Below, one piece after another: positions 10,770 to 24,166 of a stretch of 64,000 nt of DNA. Position 1 is the first letter of the stretch, and each line of letters starts with the position of its first letter. This DNA comes from Calendula officinalis (taxonomy: Eukaryota; Streptophyta; Magnoliopsida; Asterales; Asteraceae). A program made the translations under genes and the position numbers. The stretch is taken from NCBI GenBank assembly GCA_963853835.1, contig OY970832.1, forward strand, positions 42,316,063 to 42,380,062, in the 5' to 3' direction. The notes below the pieces were generated by a model. The model saw nothing but the letters and a program-made list of their open reading frames with translations, had not been told where the DNA came from and did no database searches.

Positions 10770-12449
10770 TTGAATTATTTACAGAACCAATTAAGGCTAT
10801 AGAACCGGAAGAACTCGTCTAACCCAATCAGAATTTAAGAAAATAGATTTTTATTTCCCATTTTTTTAATCTCGTGAGGGTATAATGGGAAGTTTAAAAA
10901 ATCGGTTTAATATGGTAACTGCTAATTAAATGAGGATTTCTTAAAATATGGAGATTTTGTTTCAATTATTAATATCCAATTAAATGGTAATTGATATCAT
11001 TCGAAATACCAGCACAATTTTATTCAACGAATTTTCTTCACAATTAAATGGTAATTGAAACCAATTAATACATTGATTTTCTCAAAGTAATGAGGATTAC
11101 TACATCAATGTATGTGTTTTGAGTCATATATGTTTTGGGTTGTATAATTCATATGCACGAGTTATACGTGCATGTATACTCCTCATGCTAATAAACTGTT
11201 AATTAAACACCGTACGAATTATACATTTATAAACGTATTATTCTATAATTGTAATAGACAACAATCCTACAATCAAGGACTAACACCTATGTATAAAAAC
11301 ATCTATGTATCCGAGTTATACATACATATATAACAAAAATGCACATAAAACATCTATGTATCAGAGCTCTAACACCTATGAATAACACCCAAGGACAAAA
11401 AAACACATATGTATCTGAGCACTAAAAACATATGTTAACATAATAAAGCAAAATCATAAACAAAGTATAGGTGATCGTCTTCCGAGGACTGGTTGTTTGT
11501 TCTCCTTCTTCCTCGAATTGTAAACAGAACATACGTGTAACTGATAACATAAATGTATCATAACATAGATGTATCCTTAATTTATTTCAAACATAGATGT
11601 ACCATCAATAACCTGCAAAATTATGTAAATCAATTGTAAATTAGAGTTGATATGTTAACAAAATTACAGTTAATAAACTCAAACAAAACTCATATCAATC
11701 AAGAAACCCATTAAGAAAATGGTAAATTCTAACACAAATTCATCGAAAAAAGCAACTAATTTTAAAGAAAACAAGAACCCACATACCATTTCTTAAATAA
11801 ACAAAATTAAGAGAGAAATTAAGAATTGTACCTTTAATTTTAGCTATTAGCATGTCCAAATTAATTAAGCACATGAACAAAGAAAAAGAGTAAGAATAAT
11901 AAGCCATCAATCCCCATTTGGGTTCTTCTCTAATTTTGCCCTAAAAGAATATTAACGAGTTGAATAGAGATTAAAATTTAAAAGCACAAAAAAGATGAAA
12001 AAGGCAAAGTCATTATTGAGCCCAATTAGATGAATAAACTAGGAGTACGTAGGAGATATGTGCACAACGATTTTTTTTAACCCAACAATATCATTTCGAC
12101 ATATGTGGACATACAAAACACAGCAATCTCATAAAATTCAATCTAACACCGACGTATGTGCACATCGAATTTTTTAACAGGGAGAAGGAGGCGATGGTAA
12201 GTTTTGAGAGGAAACAATTCAGGGTTTTGATTAAAATGGAAGTTGTAGAAGAAAATGTGAGAGATAGTGATGTGAGAGAAAAATGTGGAGAGAGAAGGAG
12301 GAGAGAAAGTAGGGGGACGGTTCTCTAAGGATTTTTTTTATAAAATACCAAATTTACCCTTTTATTTATTTGTTTCTAAATATATAGTTGCTTATTTGTG
12401 ATTGGTTTAAGAAAGTTCTTACGGTTCTGTAGCCTTAATTGGTTCTGAT
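10768..12449. mobile_element. Large family A element (1.7 kb)
   Basis: The left end reads GGTTGAATTATTTACAGAACC and the right end is its inverse (GGTTCTGTAGCCTTAATTGG...). The right end is interrupted by a family B copy from 12450. The interior has many dispersed ACATATGTAT/CATCTATGTAT-type motifs (11270-11450, 11560-11600). Near the right end is a GA-rich segment (12175-12320) whose reverse complement resembles the CTCTCTCC-rich segment at 14270-14340 of the other large copy. No convincing ORF; the 1.7 kb is otherwise plain AT-rich sequence. Confidence 0.65.
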
Positions 12450-12656
12450 CCGGTGAGGACTCTTTTCCCGGTGAGGACTGCGAGGACTCAAAAAAAAAAC
12501 ACTGAAAATGATCCAAAACAAACTTTTTTCAAAAAAATTTCTTTTTTAAATATCTAAATCGCAGCATATAAGATCCAACAAAAAAAGTTTTTCAAAAATG
12601 ATCCAAAAAAAAATATGGATCATAATAATGATCCACAAATTCCAAAAAAAATAAGT
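12450..12656 (-). mobile_element. MITE family B, truncated copy 2
   Basis: Begins GATCCGGTGAGGACTCTTTT in the same orientation as copy 1 and includes TATGGATCATAATAATGATCC. It stops where an oppositely oriented full copy begins. It seems to have inserted at the right end of the family A element, or to be half of a head-to-head B dimer with the next copy. Confidence 0.6.
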
Positions 12657-13030
12657 GGGATCCTGTGAGGACTCTAAAAACGGTGAGGACTCGTTAGGAC
12701 ACCTCAAAACAATTCCAAAAAATTCCAAAAAATATATATATAACTCACCATGATTATTACTACATTTGACCAATAAAAAATTTTGAAAAAAAAATTATGA
12801 TCCACTGTTTTTGTGGATCATAATTATGATCCATATTTTTTTGTGGATCATTATTATGATCCTTTTTTTTTTTTTGGATCATTTTCAAAATTTTTTATTT
12901 TTTTTTGGATCATATAGGATGCGATTTTTATGTTTAAAAAAGAAATTTTTTTAAAAAAAGTTTGTTTTGGATCATTTTTAGAGTTTTTTTTGGAGTCCTC
13001 ACCGGTTTTTGAGTCCTCACCGGATCCAGA

Positions 13031-13032
<2 letters not shown>
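12657..13032 (+). mobile_element. MITE family B, copy 3
   Basis: Runs from GTGGGATCCTGTGAGGACTC to CCTCACCGGATCCAGACC. The internal hairpins are built from ATGATCCA/TGGATCAT. Right end abuts (TA)n. Confidence 0.72.

Positions 13033-13113
<81 letters not shown>
13033..13113. repeat. (TA)n block 3
   Basis: An 81-bp pure TA run between family B and family A elements. Confidence 0.97.
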
Positions 13114-15705
<2,592 letters not shown>

Positions 15706-15769
15706 GCAATCGTCAACATCAATTTTAAATTGAGATTGGGTAGATGATTATATGTATATGGGTTCATAT

Positions 15770-15890
15770 AATAATGGGTTCATTAATTTTTTTCTAAGAA
15801 TAAAAGATTATGTAAAGAGGCCACATATACAATTAATGGGTTCATTAATTTTTTTCTAAGAATAAAAAAATGGATACATTATCTGTCTAT
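15770..15890. repeat. Minisatellite units upstream of the defensin-like gene
   Basis: Two copies of GGGTTCATTAATTTTTTTCT appear, with the GAGGCCACATATACA and CATTATCTGTCTA parts of the ~90-bp unit that forms the array at 17344-17654 and 26929-28208. Confidence 0.65.
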
Positions 15891-15895
15891 TTAAA
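15888..15895 (+). promoter_or_regulatory. TATA-like box of the defensin-like gene
   Basis: TATTTAAA lies 87 bp before the ATG at 15975, a plausible distance for a plant promoter with a ~55-base leader. It falls at the edge of the minisatellite-like sequence, so the promoter may include repeat DNA. Not proven. Confidence 0.45.
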
Positions 15896-15974
15896 CGAAC
15901 GTAACCCTCTCACAAATTAAATACATTTCCAAACTTCACATTGAAGTGACTATTTGTGAGTGTACATGCATAAC

Positions 15975-16540
15975 ATGGCTAGCTCCACATATTCTTGTTT
16001 GTTGCTACTCATTATTGTTATTACAGGTTTGTTAACTTAATTATGAATTTTAATCTCATTGCAAGTAATCACCCGTGTACAATGACTTTATTTTTCCTAC
16101 GATGACGACAAGGCATCGATATAGCCTATCCTGATGACAAGTTGTCGCCACAGACTCATCGCTATAGCACAAAATTTGCGTTGGGACACTGGAAATTCTC
16201 TTAATGTCTTCTTTTAAACTATAAAAAGTTGTAATATAACATACCTATAGACATATTGTATAACTTTTATGTTTGATTACATAACATTTATTTGTTTGCC
16301 TATCACATTGCTTTATATTATCAATTAGTTTGTTTACTATTTTAATACATTTTTCATTTTGCAGTTGGAGTTTTGATGGTGGATGGTCAAAAATTATGTA
16401 ACGTAATTTTGTCCCGTGATGGTTGTGATCTTTCAGCTTGTCGTAAACAATGTTACGACCAATACAATGGCCATGGCCAATGTGTGGAGTCTTCTCCTAA
16501 TCCTGGCCATTATGCTTGTGTTTGCATTTACAAGTGTTGA
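15975..16540 (+). CDS. Defensin-like (DEFL/LCR-type) cysteine-rich secreted peptide, two exons
   Basis: Exon 1 (15975-16026) encodes MASSTYSCLLLLIIVIT, a hydrophobic signal peptide. The intron is 16027-16364 (ACAG|GTTTG ... TTTTGCAG|TTGG). Exon 2 (16365-16540) encodes the mature part and ends at TGA; total 75 aa. The mature part has eight Cys spaced C-x8-C-x4-C-x3-C-x9-C-x11-C-x1-C-x3-C. The CxxxC, GxC and CxC elements match the cysteine-stabilised alpha-beta fold of plant defensin-like peptides. The intron splits the signal peptide from the Cys domain, as is usual for this family. An in-frame ATG nine bases upstream (15966) could also be used; 15975 has the better context (AACATGGCT). Such peptides act outside the cell in defence or pollen-pistil signalling; which applies here is unknown. 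A dead relative lies at 28209-34685. Confidence 0.83.
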
Positions 16541-17343
16541 TGAATTTGCAAGGGATCCAATTATTTTGAAAACAAGAATTTATGGCTTTGTTTTAGAAGA
16601 ACTATGACTAGACTAGAATAATGATAATAAAACTATGGATCCACTTTTAATATTATAAAGGAATTTTTCTCAGATTTTTTATATTTTTCGATTTGACGAT
16701 TGAGTCCATTTTAAACTATGGGTGAGTATATTAAATGATTAAGCGACCCATAACCAAATTAATCTCCTCAAATTAGTTGAACTGTTTTGATAACCAATGG
16801 TTCAATTTTTAAATTCTGGTTAGCCAAAAAAATTCGTTTACATAACGGCTTTAATGAAATAGTCGATACGTTATAACCAAACAATGTCGTAATTTTAATT
16901 TAATTTAATTTTTATATTATATTATAAATTTTATTATCTGTTATTTGTGTATTATTAAAATGTTTATATTCGGAATTTGACTAACTCTTACTTACGGAGT
17001 ATTTAATTTTGAAATTTTCCGTTTCAAAATTCTTCCAATTTTATTATATGTTAAAGTATGGTGTTTTTTTTTTTAATTATTAGATCAACAAATTAGAGCA
17101 AATAAATATTTCAAAAATACAAACTGAGTTGAAAATGTATAACTGTCTAAAAAAATTGTTACAAAATAAATAGGCCAAAATAAAGAATGTTAACTAAATT
17201 AACCAAAACTCTAATTGATCAACTAACATTTACAGATGATAAATTTGTTAATTAACATAAGTTGAACTGGTATGGTTTTTAGTTAATCAAACTTTAAGTT
17301 GAAAGTGTAGTTTTAGGTTAAAATAGACCCAAACCAACTCATG
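16541..17343 (+). other. 3' flank of the defensin-like gene, duplicated at 34690-35360
   Basis: AT-rich non-coding DNA. Blocks such as GATCCAATTATTTTG, AATGAAACTATGGA-like, TTTAATGAAATAG...ATAACCAAA and TTTCAAAAT..TTCC recur in the same order after the second, disrupted gene copy. A 3' UTR and polyadenylation region must lie near 16560-16660 (AATAATGATAATAAAACTATGG), but the exact site cannot be told. No other gene seen. Confidence 0.6.
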
Positions 17344-17654
17344 CTCTTTCCTAATCTAAAAAATTTAGAGGTTTTTATTACAAATCACAAGTCGCATATG
17401 CATATAAAGGGTTCCTTAATTCTTCTTTCATGAAAAGTATATCATCTCTCAAACAAAATATAAAGGTTACTATTTTAATCGGATGCCACATATGCAAATT
17501 GATGGCTAATTGTTTTTTTCGAAAAAAAAACACATTATATTTTAAAAAATTTAAAGGTTTTTATTATAAATCGATTACTACATAACCATATAAATGTTTA
17601 ATAAATATTTTACTTAAAAAAACACATTATCTATCTAAATCGATTAAAGACTTT
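17344..17654. repeat. Minisatellite array, left part
   Basis: About three diverged copies of a ~90-bp unit: GGTTTTTATTACAAATC, then CATATGCATATAAAGGGTTC, then a T-rich tract and AACACATTATCTGTCTA. Interrupted at 17655 by the CACTA transposon; the same array resumes at 26929. Confidence 0.75.
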
Positions 17655-17670
17655 CACTACAAGAAAAAAG
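17655..17670 (+). repeat. Left terminal inverted repeat of the CACTA element
   Basis: CACTACAAGAAAAAAG, the canonical CACTA end; paired with 26914-26928 on the other strand. Confidence 0.93.
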
Positions 17671-17679
17671 CTATTTAGC

Positions 17680-18310
17680 GACATTTTTAGTGACATAGAA
17701 TTTATGTCACAAAATTGCGACAAATCTATCGACAGTTTTAGCGATTTCCAAGTCTTCCACGTCAAAAATTATGTCACAAAATACACAAAGTCGGAAATTA
17801 TGTCGTTAATTGTGTCCCTAATTTTGTGACTTGCTCAAACAGGACTCTAATCAAGTCGCTAATTTTGTGACTTATTTAGAAAGACACCAATCATGTCGCT
17901 AATTTGTGACTTACTCATACAAGTCGCTAACCAAGTCGCTAATTTTGTGACTTAGCTCAAATAAGTTACAAAACAAGTCGATAATTTTGTGACTTGCTTA
18001 GAAAGACACCAATCATGACGCTAATTTGTGACTTGCTCAAACATGTCTCTAACCAAGTCGCTAATTTTGTGTCTTAGCTCTAATAAGTTACAAAACAAGT
18101 CAATTATTTTGTGACTTGCTTAGAAAGACACCAATCATGTCGCTAATTTTGAGACTTTCTCAAACAAGTCTCTAACCAAGTCGCTAATTTTGTGACTTAT
18201 CTCAAATAAGTTTCAAAACAAGTCGATAACTTTGTGAATTGCTTAGAAAGACACCAAATATGTCGCTAATTTTGAGACTTACTTAAAAGTTATCAAGTAT
18301 GTCGCTAATT
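17680..18310. repeat. Left subterminal repeats of the CACTA element
   Basis: About ten variants of AAGTCGCTAATTTTGTGACTT, each with an internal inverted GTCGC/GTGAC pair. They are separated by GCTTAGAAAGACACCAATCATG or GCTCAAATAAGT spacers, giving a higher-order period of roughly 110 bp. In En/Spm such repeats bind the TNPA protein; that role is inferred by family. Confidence 0.8.
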
Positions 18311-20419
18311 TGTAGATAAATATAACTTATTATATATTAAAAAAAAACCTTTTTTAATGTCATTTAATATTTAATTGGAAACCAAACAATTTTTTAACTC
18401 AAAACTCAATTTACATACAAATGGGCTACATAAATATATATCATTTGTTTTATTGGTCTAAAACGTCGGCCCATGACGGCTACTCAAATTAACGACGTTA
18501 ATTGTTGCGCAGGGACGTAGGGTACAAGTTGTAATGCACGAGATTAATTTTTCAATTGAGTTAAAAGGATCAGATCTAAAAACTCCCCTGGCTACCGTCC
18601 ATTTTGGAAACATTCCCCAAATCTCCATGGGCGAATCCAACAGTTGACTCCATTCCAAGTTGCTGCGTACCATTGCTGATTCTTCTTCGTGTAAGAACTC
18701 TTTCGCATCATATCTATTCATCTATGTACCAATTGCTATCTGCATCTGTTTGATTGTATGTTTGATTCAACTTCAAATGACTTGCTGTAACGATATGAAA
18801 TTTGTCGAGTTTTTGCTTAATCTCATCAGATTTTTGCGTATCTCATCGTTTGTTACCGCGTCTATTTAATTGTATTAAACATAAATTACTATTTTAGCAC
18901 AGATCTGATTAAGGTTTTGAAAACGGTGAGATTAAGCTCGTTTTCAAAAGTTTGGAGAATTGTTGCGTGTCTCATCAGATTTTATCGTTCCCGATAACAC
19001 ACGATCTTCGTTCAGTGTCTCTACTCTACATAAACGCCGATGAGTGCAGCTCCGACGCTACCTTCTCTGGTGACGGTTTTGTCCTCTGTTTCCGGCCAAT
19101 TTATCCACATTTTCGAATAACACGTATTCTTAATCTCCTCGTATCTTTGAAAAAACTTTTAAACCGCCAATTCCTCTAATATTTGTGATTACTTTATTCT
19201 ACCTAACGAATAAATTAGATCCTCTCTATATTAATTTCTGTTATTTGTTACTAGTTTTAGTTTGAAGTTTTATGCTGGAAACCTAATTTTGAACCTGGAA
19301 ACCTCATATTATTTTCTTTGTCGATAACTTGCATTTTTTAGATGATTAATTTGTTATTTCAATGGTATAAATTATATCCTCTTTATTTTAATTCCATTTA
19401 GTATACTACTTAGCTGTAATTTGAAGTTTGAGTGCTGAAACCCCTAATTTTGATCCCGAAACCCTAAGTTTGTGTGTGTCTGTATGTGTGTGTTTATATA
19501 TAACGAAGATGATCCTAGTGTGTAAGTCACTAAGTTGAGACAAATTAAAATTATATGCAGCAGCCAACTAGTGTGTGAGTTGATCAATGCTATTCATTTG
19601 TTGTAGTTTTAGATATACTTTTAAGTGAGATATTTGCTCTATTTAATGATCAAATAATACTTAATATAAATTTTTTGTATATTTATTTCAGAGTAAGGGA
19701 ACAAGAGGGCGCACCAAGAAGAACTTATTGAACAACTCGGTATCCCTTTGGACAAGATCATGTAAATATCTTATCTCTTCCTTTTGCACATTACTATAAA
19801 TGGTTGACCTTTAAACATTTTATAATCCAGGAAACCCAAACAATATAATGAATTCATCCCTTTTGATTATGTTTATCCCTACCTTGATGCTAATGGTAAG
19901 TGATCATCATTTAGTTTAGAAAAATCAAATTTATCCCTTTTTTTGATAATTCATTTGATTTATAGAGTCAAGGTATGCAATTAACTATAATTCATTTGTA
20001 ATGGAAGGTATCACATAATTAGTTAATGAAATTAGCAAGCAGATGGAGTGAAGGAACTCATTGCAATTTCCCTTTTTTGTATAGCTTGCATAAGAAAGGA
20101 AAGAAAAAAAAACAGTTAATAGGTATATTGTGAAATAATATTAATCTTCTTAATTCTTTATTTGAGAATGTGGATTGAATTCCTAATTTGTATAATTCCT
20201 TACAGGACATTCATTCTCAGCTTAAGGAATTGATTCTTGAACAATAGGTACAATTCCAACATTTTCTTTATTGTCAATTTCAATTTCTAATTGTTTTAAA
20301 CATCGGCTGCCATTTCTTTTTTGGTGCTGTTTTTTATTCATTAGTTATTTATATTAAAAGTTATATATGTAAAATGTAACTAATTACTATTAATTTTTTT
20401 TATGACTAATAAACACTAG
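18311..20419 (+). other. Promoter and spliced leader region of the CACTA transposase gene
   Basis: No long ORF. A chain of GT-AG junctions is visible: a donor after TTCTTCGT (18690), then exon 19692-19761, exon 19831-19895, exon 20206-20247, and the exon with the transposase ATG at 20420. The 19692 and 19831 exons read open together (LIEQLGIPLDKI then KPKQYNEFIPFDYVYPYLD), and the 20206 exon reads DIHSQLKELILEQ then stop. This looks like protein-coding sequence but I do not recognise it. It may be a captured host-gene fragment used as a leader. Segment 18500-18720 is less AT-rich and is the likely promoter-proximal exon. Confidence 0.45.
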
Positions 20420-20423
20420 AACA

Positions 20424-23400
20424 ATGACATCCGGTCGTGAGTGGGTCTACAAAATGAATACTCGTGAATTTTATGAAGGAATTGAGGAGTTTGTCAAACA
20501 GGCAGATTATTTTGTTCGGTCACGAGGTTTGAATGATGGCACGATAAGATGCCCTTGTAAGAAGTGCAAAAACATGAAATGGAAAACTCACGAGGACACT
20601 AAGTATGCTTTATATCGATATGGCTTCACCCCTAATTATTATGTATGGATTGCACATGGGGAACGACTTTCTCAAGGAACATCTCAGCAAATACCTAATC
20701 GTGAAACTATGAATTTAGTTCGTAACATGGTCATTGATGCGGCTGGCCCCGATATATTTCAAGAGGAGAACACACAAGAACAAGAGATGGAACCTCCAAA
20801 CCCTGAAGCTAAAAGGTTTTATGACTTGTTGTCTAAAGCAGATGAGCCATTGTATCAAGGATGTGACAAGCACTCTACATTGTCAGCAATGTCAAGATTA
20901 TTAAGTATCAAATCTGATTTTAACATGAGTCGAAGTTGTTATGACCGTATGGTACAAGCATTTAAGGAATTTATGCCAAGTTCAACAATGTGTTCAAGTT
21001 ATTATGAGTCTAAGAAGATGGTTTCACAACTGGGTTTGGGGTATAAGAAGATAGATGTTTGTACTAATGGTTGCATGCTCTATTATGGAGAGGATGAGGA
21101 CAAGTCTGAATGTTACAAGTGTTGTCATCCACGATATAAACAAAAGAAAGAAGGTCATGCAAAAAGGAAAAACATACCATACAAGTACATGCATTACTTG
21201 CCTTTAACACCAAGACTACAACGACTTTACATGTCTAAAGATACAGCCCAACACATGACATGGCATCATGATTATCGGAGAGAGCCATGTGTATTGTCGC
21301 ATCCATCTGATGGAGAGGCTTGGAAGCATTTTGATCAAACTTATTCTTCCTTTGCTTCAGAGCCAAGAAATATTAGACTAGGCCTTTGTGCCAATGGTTT
21401 CACACCTTTTGGGATGTCGTCTACCACTTACTCTTGTTGCCCGGTCATTGTGACTCCATATAACCTACCCCCTTGGATGTGTATGAAGATTCCATACATG
21501 TTTTTGACATTGATTATCCCAGGACCTCATAGTCCAAAGAGGAATATTGATGTGTTCTTACGACCTCTTATAGACGAGTTGGTTCAACTATGGGAAGTTG
21601 GTATAGACACATATGATGCATTTAGGAAGCAAAATTTTAAATTAAAAGCTATGCTTATGTGGACAATCAATGATTTTCCAGCTTATGGCATGCTGTCGGG
21701 ATGGAGCACGCATGGGAAGCTTTCTTGCCCGTATTGTATGGAAAGAAGTAAGGCTTTTACTTTAAAGCATGGAAGGAAGACTTCTTTTTTTGATTGTCAT
21801 CGCCAGTTTTTGCCGATGGATCATCCATTTAGAAAAAATAAAGATGCTTTCATAAGGGGGCGGGTTGAGAAGGATGCACCTCCACCTAGGTTATGTGGTG
21901 AGGAAATATGGACCCGTGTTAGCCAATTTCCAAAAGTAACTGATCAACACTATCCTACAGGAAAACAAGAATTGATTGGTTTTGGAGTTCATCATAATTG
22001 GACAAAACGAAGTATATTTTGGGATTTACCTTCATGGCGTACTAATCTTATTCGGCATAATCTTGATGTTATGCATGTGGAGAAGAATGTATTTGACAAC
22101 ATCTTTAACACAGTGATGGATGATAAGGATAAAACTAAAGATAATGGCAAGGCTAGACAAGATGTTAAAGAATATTGTAAGCGTCGTGAGTTAGAGCTAG
22201 TTATGCAAGCTAACGGAAATGTATCAAAGCCAAAAGCAATGTACTCGTTGACTAAGGAACAAAAGCAAGCTATTTTAGAATGGGTCAAGGAGTTGAAATT
22301 TCCAGATGGATATGCTTCCAATTTGTCCAGGTGTGCAGATACACATAGGTGCAAGATGTCAGGCATGAAAAGTCATGATTGTCATGTATTTATGGAGAGA
22401 TTATTACCAATTGCATTTAGAGAGATGTTGCCTCAACCTGTATGGAAGGCAATGACAGAAGTGAGCCTCTTTTTTAAAGAGCTATGTTCAACAACATTGA
22501 AAGAGGAGCAACTAGAGAAGTTAGAAAAAAATATCATCGTAACCTTGTGCAAATTAGAGAAAATACTTCCTCCAGGATTCTTTGACCACATGGAGCATCT
22601 TTTAGCTCACTTGTCATATGAAGCAAGAGTTGGTGGCCCTGTACAATACCGATGGATGTATCCTTTTGAAAGGTAATGATTTCATAGCTTTAGAATTGAT
22701 TTTTTACCACTTTAAGAATATTATAAGCTTCATTCTTTGTCTTTTTGACTTTTAGATATTTGCATCATCTAAAGAAGAAGGCGAAAATAAGGCTCGAGTT
22801 GAGAGTTCAATATGTGAAGCTTACATTATGGAAGAAATCTCAAATTTTTGCTCACATTATTTTGAGTCGCATGTTCAAACTAACTCTACTAGAGTTGGTA
22901 GAAATGATGATATTGGCGATGCCAATTACGCGGTCAATAGCTTATCAATTTTCAAGCACCGTGGAAGGCCTTCGGGAAGTTGTAAACGTCGTTTCTTGGA
23001 TGATAAAGAGTACGAGGTTGCCATCATGTACGTCCTTCAAAATTGCGTGGAAATTCAACCATTTTTCAAGTATGTGAGTTTGTTATGGTTGCGTATTGTT
23101 GTAATTGAAAACTTTATGTAAACGTTTTAACATTGCATCTACTTTTAGGATATTTGAAGCAGAGTTGAAACTACAAATGCCAAATATAACTAATGATCAA
23201 CTCAAGGATGCAACAGAAAAGAAGTTTCACAGTTGGCTAAGAGATTATGTAACACTTAGTTCGAATAACCTAGTCACCAATCAAATTATAAATATAGCCA
23301 TTGGTCCGAATCGATGTGTACGTACATGGCATATGTATTATCTAAACGGGTTTAACTTTCGCACGTTGTATCATAGTTCCGGACGAAGAACTACAAACAC

Positions 23401-23995
23401 TGATGTTTGTGTTATTGGTGAAGATGGAGATTACTACGGTCAATTGGTAAATGTTATTGAATTAGAGTACATAGGTTGCTCCCAACAAAATACACTTGTG
23501 CTTTTCAAGTGTGAGTGGTTTAACCCTATTAAAAATCGAGGTTGGAGAATCCATAACGAGTTTGGGCTTGTAGATGTTAACCACAAGAAGAAGCTATCGA
23601 AGTATGACCCGTTTATTATGGCACATCAAGCACAACAAGTATACTTTGTTCGTTATCCTAGTCTACGAATAAATGGGGTTGATTGGTGGGCTGTGTGTAA
23701 AACCAAAGCTAGAAGTACTATTGTTGCTCCCTCCCAACCAATAGAATTCGCTTATCAGGAAGATAACACTTTAGTTCCTTTCATTGTTAGTGAACATGAT
23801 GAACTTGAACAATTACTTGGTGATGTAGGCGATTTGGAAGAAGTGAATGTACAACAATTCGAATATGAAACAAGCAAAGGGGAAGAAGATGATGATGATT
23901 TGATTGATGAAGATGATGAGGAGGATTTGCTTCAAGAAGAAGAGGATAAGTCTAATGATGAACTCGAGGATAGTTACAGTGATGATGATATTTAA
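20424..23995 (+). pseudogene. TNP2-type CACTA transposase (TNPD-like), one frameshift
   Basis: Exons are 20424-22672, 22756-23069 and 23149-23995; introns begin GTAATG and GTATGTG and end TTTTAG. The N-terminal ~85 residues form the transposase-associated domain with Cys pairs (CPCKKCKNMKW). The central part (about 270-600) is the TNP2/Transposase_21 domain with the hallmark RHNLDVMHVEKNVFDNI. Residues ~640-750 and exon 2 form the DUF4218-type region (AFREMLPQPVW, WMYPFER). Exon 3 has the DUF4216-type part (DYYGQLVNVIEL) and a very acidic tail. In exon 2 the frame changes at about 22787, in a short A-run, which looks like loss of one base and would truncate the protein soon after. The splice phases elsewhere fit. 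Confidence 0.9.
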
Positions 23996-24166
23996 TAATC
24001 GTTTCTTGTAATTTTGTCAAATTATGTGTTAAAGAATTAAAGACCTTTTGGCAAATTATGTGTTAAGGAATTGTAGACCTTTAGTTTAATTTTCCATTAA
24101 TATATTGTCTTTTAGTTTAAATACTTATTTTTTGCCATCGGGCAAATTAACTTGTTATATAGCTAG

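Noticed and set aside
18458..18721. Minus-strand 87-codon ORF in the CACTA promoter region
   Set aside because: Opposite to both transposon genes, no domain, and overlapping the likely leader exon.
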